Below are positions 7,014 through 11,836 of a stretch of 11,836 bases of DNA, piece by piece (position 1 is the first letter of the stretch; every line of letters begins with the position of its first letter). The position numbers were made by a program, and so were the translations under genes. The notes beneath the pieces are model-generated. The model was not told where the DNA came from. It saw nothing but the letters and a program-made list of their open reading frames with translations, and did not search any database. The stretch is from JBEEMU01 sp043778315 (lineage in GTDB: Bacteria; Bacteroidota; Bacteroidia; Chitinophagales; Saprospiraceae), in assembly GCA_043778315.1 (NCBI GenBank), contig JAYWGJ010000430.1, positions 1 to 11,836 on the forward strand, in the 5' to 3' direction.

Positions 7014-7074
7014 AGTCGGCAGCCAAAAGATGATCTGTACTACGTTCTAATTATTTTTCTATCGTTGCTACTGT

Positions 7075-7110
7075 GTACCTGAATAAAAATATATTCCGTA
7101 CCTGAACAAA
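7075..7110. repeat. 13-bp direct repeat upstream of pdhA
   Basis: GTACCTGAATAAA (7075-7087) recurs as GTACCTGAACAAA (7098-7110), 12 of 13 bases identical and 23 bp from start to start. The pair lies about 50 bp upstream of the pdhA -7 element. It could be a two-site operator for a regulator, or a chance local duplication. Confidence 0.4.
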
Positions 7111-7156
7111 GTCATAAAAATTTAGTTAATATAAGTATTGAAAGAGAAAAAAATTG

Positions 7157-7164
7157 TAAATTTG
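7157..7164 (+). promoter_or_regulatory. Bacteroidota -7 promoter element of pdhA
   Basis: TAAATTTG matches TAnnTTTG exactly. A TTG at 7138-7140 lies 16 nt upstream, shorter than the usual 19-21 nt spacing, so the -33 box is uncertain. Transcription would begin near 7171, giving a leader of about 50 nt before the ATG at 7222. Confidence 0.58.
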
Positions 7165-7221
7165 CATTTCAAAGAGTAGAGTTAATAATCCACTTGTATT
7201 TTAAATATATAAAATAAAAAT

Positions 7222-8277
7222 ATGGAAGTTGCTTCAATGCCCAAAAAGATGAAAAAACAAGCTGCCGAGGTGCTTGCGCCGACGTACAGCAAGGAAACGT
7301 ATATGCTTTGGTACGAAACGATGCTGCGTAGCCGCCGCTTCGAGGAGCGTACTTTGCTGTTGTATAGCCAACAAAAAATCAGGGGATTTTGCCACGTTTA
7401 CATTGGGCAGGAGGCGATAGCGGGTGCGATAGCGTCCGTGATGCGCCCCGTAGATCCGCTCATTACGGCGTACCGACAACACGCGCCTGCACTCGCGAAG
7501 GGCTTAAACGCTCGCGAATGTTTTGCAGAGCTTTGCGGTCGAATAGACGGAAATGTGAAGGGAAAAGGCGGTTCGATGCACTTTTTCTCCAAGGAATGGG
7601 GTTTTTTTGGCGGACACGGCATCGTCGGTGCGCAAATTCCTTTGGGCGCAGGTTTGGCTTTTGCCGATAAATACAAAGGCAACGACCATGTTACGGTTTG
7701 TATGTTCGGTGACGGCGCGGCGCGTCAAGGCGCGTTGTACGAAGCGTTCAATATGGCGATGACTTGGAAGCTGCCCATCGTTTTTATCTGCGAAAACAAC
7801 CTTTACGCGATGGGAACGTCGGTAGAACGCACCTCGAATGTACATGATTTGTATAAAATTGGTGCGGCGTTCGAGATGCCGAGCGAACCTGTCGACGGTA
7901 TGTCGGTAGAGGCGGTTCATGACGCTTTCGAGCGCGCATTTGCACGGGCAAAAGCAGGCGACGGTCCTACTTATTTGGAAATAAAAACCTACCGCTACAA
8001 AGGTCACTCGGTCAGTGATCCGCAAAAATACCGCAAAGAAACCGAAGAGGGACGCGGTGAAATGAAGCGTTTTGAGGGGTTGGACCCGCTCAAAATCACT
8101 CGCGACAAAATATTAAACGATAATATAGCTACCGAAGAAGAGATAAAAGCGATTGATGCCAAAATAAAGGCGGAGATAGAAGATGCAACCGAGTTTGCGC
8201 TCGCGTCGCCCTTCCCGCCTGTGTCGGAGCTTTATACCGACAATTATTCTTCTGAATATCCATTTATTAAGGATTAA
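7222..8277 (+). CDS. pdhA: Pyruvate dehydrogenase E1 component, alpha subunit
   Basis: The E1 alpha subunit pairs with E1 beta to decarboxylate pyruvate with thiamine diphosphate and pass the acetyl group to E2, feeding acetyl-CoA to the TCA cycle. The 351-residue protein has MLRSRRFEER, GFCHVYIGQEAIAGAI (55-70) and YRQHAPALAKG. KGKGGSMHFF and GHGIVGAQIPLGAGLAFA follow (113-148). The thiamine-diphosphate motif begins GDGAARQGALYEAFN (163 onward) and ends ENN at 191-193. The loop YRYKGHSVSDP (257-267) is the one phosphorylated in mitochondrial E1. The substrate assignment to pyruvate, not a branched-chain 2-oxo acid, rests on overall resemblance. A second Met at residue 6 (7237) is a possible start. 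E1 beta and E2 are not adjacent, and a terminator follows, so it is monocistronic. Confidence 0.93.
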   Translation: MEVASMPKKMKKQAAEVLAPTYSKETYMLWYETMLRSRRFEERTLLLYSQQKIRGFCHVYIGQEAIAGAIASVMRPVDPLITAYRQHAPALAKGLNARECFAELCGRIDGNVKGKGGSMHFFSKEWGFFGGHGIVGAQIPLGAGLAFADKYKGNDHVTVCMFGDGAARQGALYEAFNMAMTWKLPIVFICENNLYAMGTSVERTSNVHDLYKIGAAFEMPSEPVDGMSVEAVHDAFERAFARAKAGDGPTYLEIKTYRYKGHSVSDPQKYRKETEEGRGEMKRFEGLDPLKITRDKILNDNIATEEEIKAIDAKIKAEIEDATEFALASPFPPVSELYTDNYSSEYPFIKD

Positions 8278-8311
8278 TTGCTACAAAATAGCAATATTTC
8301 GTTATTATTAC

Positions 8312-8354
8312 AAAAAAACGACCGCTTACTTTTCAATAAGTGAGCGGTCGTTTT
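8312..8354 (+). terminator. Long-stem intrinsic terminator after pdhA
   Basis: ACGACCGCTTACTT (8318-8331) pairs with AAGTGAGCGGTCGT (8338-8351) over 14 positions including one G-U pair, with the loop TTCAAT. A run of A before and TTTT after extend the stem by about three pairs, giving a strong terminator that would also work from the other side. It starts about 35 nt after the pdhA stop. Confidence 0.92.
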
Positions 8355-8407
8355 CGTTGAATGACATTTTTTGCTGTAAACAACTATAAACAATTTAACA
8401 AAAATCA

Positions 8408-8866
8408 ATGATAATTCGCGAAGCGGTAATAGCTGATATTCAACAAATTCAAATAGTAAGAAATTCGGTCACTGAAAACACTTTATCAGACCCAAATTTG
8501 GTGACAGACGAAGACTGCGAAACGTTTTTGACGGTAAGAGGAAAGGGCTGGGTTTGTGAAATAGGCAGCCAAATAGTTGGATTTTCGATTGTGGACTTAA
8601 AAGAAAATAATATTTGGGCGTTATTTTTGAAGCCCAAATTTGAGAAAAAAGGTATTGGCAGGCAACTGCATGATATAATGCTCGATTGGTATTTTACTCA
8701 GTCACAAAAAGATGTTTGGTTGGGAACTACGCCTAATACAAGGGCGGGGATGTTTTATGAAAAATCAGGTTGGATAAAAACGGGCAATCACGGAACTGAT
8801 GAAGTGAAATTTGAGATGACTTTTGAGCGTTGGAACGCAATAGAGCGCAACAAACGAAAGGATTAA
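8408..8866 (+). CDS. GNAT-family N-acetyltransferase
   Basis: This 152-residue protein has the GCN5-related acetyltransferase fold, which moves an acetyl group from acetyl-CoA to an amine. MIIREAVIADIQQIQIVRNSV is the typical first strand and helix. Strand 4 (WALFLKPKFE) leads to the acetyl-CoA pyrophosphate loop K80-K-G-I-G-R85. The C-terminal TTPNTRAGMFYEKSGWIKTG is the usual GNAT ending. The product is soluble, with no signal sequence. The substrate cannot be told: family members acetylate antibiotics, polyamines, amino acids or protein N-termini. The gene sits alone between the pdhA terminator and the transporter, with the start in an A-rich context and no clear promoter box. Confidence 0.88.
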   Translation: MIIREAVIADIQQIQIVRNSVTENTLSDPNLVTDEDCETFLTVRGKGWVCEIGSQIVGFSIVDLKENNIWALFLKPKFEKKGIGRQLHDIMLDWYFTQSQKDVWLGTTPNTRAGMFYEKSGWIKTGNHGTDEVKFEMTFERWNAIERNKRKD

Positions 8867-8923
8867 GCGCGCTAAAAAATATAGATTGGCAAAATATTTA
8901 CATTATTTTAAAATAAAAACACT

Positions 8924-9694
8924 TTGGTCTCTCCACTAAAACAACGTTCCGCCATGCTATTTTTGGTACTTGGCGGTTTTTTTATTGCTAACGCAATCAT
9001 CGCCGAATTTATCGGTGTAAAAATATTTTCATTAGAACAAACCTTTGGTTATCAGCCGTTTAATTGGCATTTATTGGGTATTAATGGCAGTTTGCAATTC
9101 ACGGCAGGCGTGTTGCTGTGGCCTATTGTGTTCACGATGAGCGATATTATCAACGAATATTTTGGGCATCGGGGCGTGCGCATATTGTCGGTGTTAGCGG
9201 CTGCTTTGATTGGCTACGCCTTTTTGATGGTTTATGTAGCGATACAACTTGCACCTGCCGACTGGTGGATAGCGAGTAACGTCGTAAACGGCGTTCCGAA
9301 TATGCAGGCTGCCTTTGCGGGTGTTTTCGGGCAGGGCTTATGGATTATTGGCGGCTCGTTAGTTGCGTTTTTTATCGGACAATTTGCCGACGTATTTATA
9401 TTTCATGAAGTGAAAAAGCGGACTGGCGAACGCTTTTTATGGTTGCGTGCGGTAGGCAGTACCTTAGTTTCGCAACTCGTCGACAGCTATGTGGTGCTGT
9501 ATATCGCCTTCGTTTTGGGTCCGCAACACTGGTCGATAGGTCAGTTTTTGGCGATTGGAACGGTCAATTATTGTTATAAATTCGTTGCCGCTTTCGCGCT
9601 AACGCCGCTTTTATATCTGGTTCATGAAGGCGTGGAGCGGTATTTGGGTCACGAACTCGCTGCAAAAATGAAGGCTGATGCCGCAGAACAGTAA
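8924..9694 (+). CDS. yhhQ: Queuosine-precursor transporter, YhhQ/Vut_1 family
   Basis: This inner-membrane protein of the YhhQ (DUF165) family imports queuosine precursors (preQ0/preQ1), which are used to modify the wobble base of GUN-anticodon tRNAs. The 256-residue product has about six hydrophobic segments. The family motifs include the N-terminal FFIANAIIAEFIGVKIF, WPIVFTMSDIINEYFGHRGVR (D74 to G81), SQLVDSYVVLYIAF (D187) and TVNYCYKFVAAFALTPLLY. The start is uncertain. A TAA lies in frame at 8909-8911; TTG at 8924 keeps the short charged leader PLKQRSA usual in homologues, while the first ATG is at 8954. It is convergent with tilS, 27 bp away. The exact precursor imported cannot be read from sequence. 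Confidence 0.9.
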   Translation: MVSPLKQRSAMLFLVLGGFFIANAIIAEFIGVKIFSLEQTFGYQPFNWHLLGINGSLQFTAGVLLWPIVFTMSDIINEYFGHRGVRILSVLAAALIGYAFLMVYVAIQLAPADWWIASNVVNGVPNMQAAFAGVFGQGLWIIGGSLVAFFIGQFADVFIFHEVKKRTGERFLWLRAVGSTLVSQLVDSYVVLYIAFVLGPQHWSIGQFLAIGTVNYCYKFVAAFALTPLLYLVHEGVERYLGHELAAKMKADAAEQ

Positions 9695-9721
9695 GATTAC
9701 AATTTGTATAATAAACATATT

Positions 9722-11077
9722 TTAGTCCATAATCGCGATACTTATCGTGTCAGTTGTGTTCTCGGTGATGCGGTAGCGATGGTCGGCGCGAAAGCCCATA
9801 ATCCAAATGATTTCGCCATTTGCATCAAAAAGAAGCTGTATTTTAGCTTTTTCAAGTGTATTTAAGCCCAAATCGTGCAAAAAATCCGATATTTTTTTCT
9901 TTTTGCCTTTCATGCCCAACGGCTGAAAACTAGCTACGCAGTCCTCAATTTGCCAAGTATCGATGTACAAAGGCAAAGCCAGTTTTTGCGCGTCTAAAAA
10001 AACAATATCTTTGCTCGTATTCGCGAAAGCGGCATTTATAGCTGTTTTGCGCACCAAAATATTTCCGAAATCGGTATTTATAATACTATCAAATACGAGT
10101 TTATTTATGTAAAAACGTTTTTTTTGTAAACCGCTTTTTGTCGGATTTTTTTGTATAATCAATGTATGATTATGCAATATACAATATGCCGTTTCGGTCA
10201 GAAACTGCTTGCCATTTGTGTTTGCGGCAGCTATCATATCGCTGCATTGCGAACGGTGAAAACCAAACTCTTGTAGCCAATCGATGAGTAAAAAAATCTG
10301 CGTTTGCATGCTAAAATGTGCAATTTTGCTAAGGCGAATAAGCATTTTATCGTTTTCTGCACTTACGGCGGTTGTTTTTAGCGTTAAGCTGAGTTCGTCT
10401 AAAACCGCTTGCGCATCACTCAAATTCGTCATCGTCACTTGTAGTTGTTCGCGATAATCGGTGCGTATGGCAGTCAAAGTAGGTACGACTAAGTGTCGGA
10501 TTTTGTTGCGGGTATAATCGGTTTTGAAATTGCTGCTATCGTCGCGCCACGCTAAATTTTTTTCATTGGCATAAGCCAAAATATCCGTTTTCGAGTACGC
10601 TAATAACGGTCTGACGATGCGCCCGTTCACCTGCGGCACGCCGCGCAAGCCACGCAAACCCGTTCCGCGAAGCGCGTGATGCAAAAAAGTTTCGATGCTG
10701 TCGTCTTGATGGTGCGCCGTAGCTAAAATAATATTTTTTTTATTGCTAATATACTGACTGTTAAGTAGTTCCGTAAACCAATCGTAGCGCAAACGCCGCG
10801 CCGCTTCTTGTATGCCTACCTTCCAATCTTGCATCGCGACCTCCGTATTCATGCGTTTATAATGAAACGGCATATTAATATTAGCAGCCAAACTGCGTAC
10901 AAAAACCTCGTCCGCTTCGCTCTCTTCGCCACGCAACTGAAAATTGCAGTGCGCAATACTGATTTCAAAACCTAACGCTTGCAACCACACCGCCAAAACC
11001 ACCGAGTCCACGCCGCCGCTCACCGCCACAATGATGTGCGTGTCGAGCGTAGTGTATTGTGGTAGAGGGAATTGCAT
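9722..11077 (-). CDS. tilS: tRNA(Ile)-lysidine synthetase
   Basis: TilS attaches lysine to C34 of the CAU-anticodon tRNA(Ile2), changing both its codon reading (AUA) and its charging; it is essential in most bacteria. The 451-residue length fits the long form of the family. The N-terminal ATP-pyrophosphatase domain has the PP-loop SGGVDS (20-25), the block IAHCNFQLRGEESEADEVFV and AHHQDDSIETFLHHALRGTGLRGL (121-144). TDYTRNKIRH follows (186-195). The C-terminal part (about 200-451) holds the weaker TilS substrate-recognition domains, ending near PLGMKGKKKKISDFLHDLGL and WIMGFRADHRYRIT. The ATG at 11077 gives the usual short lead before VAVSGG. The upstream region is made of the repeat array, which begins about 12 bp from the start codon. 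Confidence 0.95.
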   Translation of the reverse strand: MQFPLPQYTTLDTHIIVAVSGGVDSVVLAVWLQALGFEISIAHCNFQLRGEESEADEVFVRSLAANINMPFHYKRMNTEVAMQDWKVGIQEAARRLRYDWFTELLNSQYISNKKNIILATAHHQDDSIETFLHHALRGTGLRGLRGVPQVNGRIVRPLLAYSKTDILAYANEKNLAWRDDSSNFKTDYTRNKIRHLVVPTLTAIRTDYREQLQVTMTNLSDAQAVLDELSLTLKTTAVSAENDKMLIRLSKIAHFSMQTQIFLLIDWLQEFGFHRSQCSDMIAAANTNGKQFLTETAYCILHNHTLIIQKNPTKSGLQKKRFYINKLVFDSIINTDFGNILVRKTAINAAFANTSKDIVFLDAQKLALPLYIDTWQIEDCVASFQPLGMKGKKKKISDFLHDLGLNTLEKAKIQLLFDANGEIIWIMGFRADHRYRITENTTDTISIAIMD

Positions 11078-11088
11078 ATTTTTTTGGT

Positions 11089-11433
11089 AAGCTGTAAGCT
11101 ATGAACTGTAAGCGATAAACTACCTTCGCGAGGGTTAAAATGACTATAAGCTGTAAGCAATAAGCTTTTGACCGTTATGTCTTGATAAGAAGCTGTAAGC
11201 AATAAACCATGTTCGCGAGGGTCAAAATGACTATAAACAAGGAGCTGTAAGCAATAAACTATGTTCGCGAGGGTCAAAATGACTATAAACAAGGAGCTGT
11301 AAGCAATAAACTGCCTTCGCGAGGGTCAAAATGACTTTAAACGACAAGCTATAAGCAATAAACTGCCTTCGCGAGGGTCAAAATGACTTTAAACGACAAG
11401 ATATAAGCAATAAACTATGTTCGCGAGGGTCAA
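11089..11433. repeat. Direct tandem repeat, 52-bp unit, left half of the array
   Basis: Units start at 11104, 11191, 11243, 11295, 11347 and 11399. The last five are spaced exactly 52 bp; the first is offset by an extra 35 bp holding partial copies. Each unit has module A, like CTGTAAGCAATAAACT, then module B, TTCGCGAGGGTCAAAATGAC or close to it, whose first base starts at 11125, 11212, 11264, 11316, 11368 and 11420. A spacer follows, TATAAACAAGG or TTTAAACGACA. Because 52 is not a multiple of three and TAA recurs in every unit, the array is not protein-coding on the plus strand. It fills the upstream side of tilS. Confidence 0.95.
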
Positions 11434-11702
11434 AAAGTTTTTAGTTTTTAGCTTCAAAAATGACAGCCGCGAGCATCAAAAAGTTTATCGCTTACAGTTT
11501 ATCGCTTCCATTTTTTTAGTTTTTAGCTTTCCACTTATAGTTTTAAATCGCGAGCATCAAAAAGCTTATCGCTTACGGCTTATTGCTTCAAAATGACAGC
11601 CGCGACGGTCAAAAAGTTTATAGCTTACAGCTTTCCGCTTCAAAAATGACAGCCGCGAGCATCAAAAAGTTTATAGCTTATAGCTTACAGTTCAAAGTCA
11701 TT
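11434..11702. repeat. Right half of the array: same modules with module A inverted
   Basis: Four more module-B copies (CGCGAGCATCAAAAAG or CGCGACGGTCAAAAAG) start at 11468, 11549, 11601 and 11654, on the same strand as the left half. Here each B is followed by the reverse complement of module A (for example AGTTTATCGCTTACAG), and ATGACAGC precedes three of the four B copies, whereas in the left half TGAC follows B. Spacings are 81, 52 and 53 bp. The outer edge AAAGTCATTTTAAGG (11694-11708) runs into the stop codon of the next gene, so the array occupies the entire intergenic space. Confidence 0.9.
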
Positions 11703-11836
11703 TTAAGGTAAAGTTCGCAATAGCGTCATGCGCAAAACCGCCTCGAAAAGCAGGAGCAAAATCGCCCATTTCAACCAATCTAAGTACAAATCGGTGTGTC
11801 GTTGCACGGCGGTCACGTCCATTTCCGTTTTCTCCA
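11703..11836 (-). CDS. C-terminal end of a BatA-like vWA membrane protein (5' part outside)
   Basis: The last 44 codons before a TAA at 11703-11705 are visible, reading in from the right edge. They run EKTEMDVTAVQRHTDLY, then LDWLKWAILLLLFEAVLR and MTLLRTLP. The LEKTE-type motif, a single C-terminal membrane helix and the LRxTLxRxxP ending match the tail of Bacteroidota BatA proteins. These carry a periplasmic or cytoplasmic-face vWA domain held between membrane helices and belong to the aerotolerance (Bat) operon along with MoxR, DUF58 and BatB-E proteins. The assignment is from the tail only. It is transcribed toward tilS with the repeat array between them. Confidence 0.7.
   Translation of the reverse strand, partial: EKTEMDVTAVQRHTDLYLDWLKWAILLLLFEAVLRMTLLRTLP

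Noticed and set aside
7504..8025. Minus-strand open frame of 173 codons inside pdhA
   Set aside because: It is antisense to well-conserved pdhA sequence and carries no recognisable domain.
11020..11292. Minus-strand open frame of 90 codons with repeated peptide stretches like LLLTAYSHFNPRE
   Set aside because: It is a reading of the 52-bp repeat array and overlaps the 5' end of tilS. The unit is not a multiple of three, so the peptide repeats appear only where the frame happens to stay open.
11104..11433. CRISPR array
   Set aside because: Units are nearly identical across the whole 52 bp with no variable spacers, the relative orientation of the modules changes in the right half, and there are no cas genes.

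Overview
The window looks like an ordinary chromosomal segment of a Bacteroidota bacterium, probably Cytophagales-like; the order is inferred. Several signs agree. The ribosomal cluster rplM-rpsI-rpsB-tsf has its Bacteroidota order. A LytS/LytTR-type sensor and regulator pair is present. Perfect TAnnTTTG (-7) promoter elements precede rplM, the DUF58 gene and pdhA. No clear Shine-Dalgarno sequence precedes most starts, which instead follow A-rich leaders. A DUF58 protein and the tail of a BatA-like von Willebrand protein are also present. No rRNA, tRNA, CRISPR array, phage gene, transposase or obvious defence gene was seen.

Layout. 1-1764 (minus): a membrane histidine kinase and its LytTR response regulator, an operon reading leftward off the window. 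1765-2174: AT-rich divergent intergenic region with the rplM promoter and a leader of about 150 nt. 2175-4967 (plus): rplM, rpsI, rpsB and tsf, with a 17-bp hairpin between rpsB and tsf and a strong terminator after tsf. 5058-5194: a 137-bp imperfect palindrome with inverted-repeat ends, probably a MITE/REP-like element, directly upstream of pyrH. 5226-5936: pyrH (UMP kinase) with its own terminator. 6093-7013: DUF58 protein. 7222-8277: pyruvate dehydrogenase E1 alpha, then a long-stem terminator. 8408-8866: GNAT acetyltransferase. 8924-9694: YhhQ-type queuosine-precursor transporter. 9722-11077 (minus): tilS. 11089-11702: ten copies of a repeat of about 52 bp filling the whole space between tilS and the next gene. 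11703-11836 (minus): the C-terminal end of a BatA-like vWA membrane protein.

Most genes are housekeeping genes for translation (L13, S9, S2, EF-Ts, TilS), pyrimidine nucleotide supply (PyrH) and central carbon metabolism (PdhA). YhhQ and TilS both feed tRNA modification but are convergent and separately transcribed. I see no convincing new multi-gene system. The best leads are non-coding: the palindromic element before pyrH, the repeat array that changes module orientation and runs up to the start of tilS, and the rpsB-tsf hairpin.
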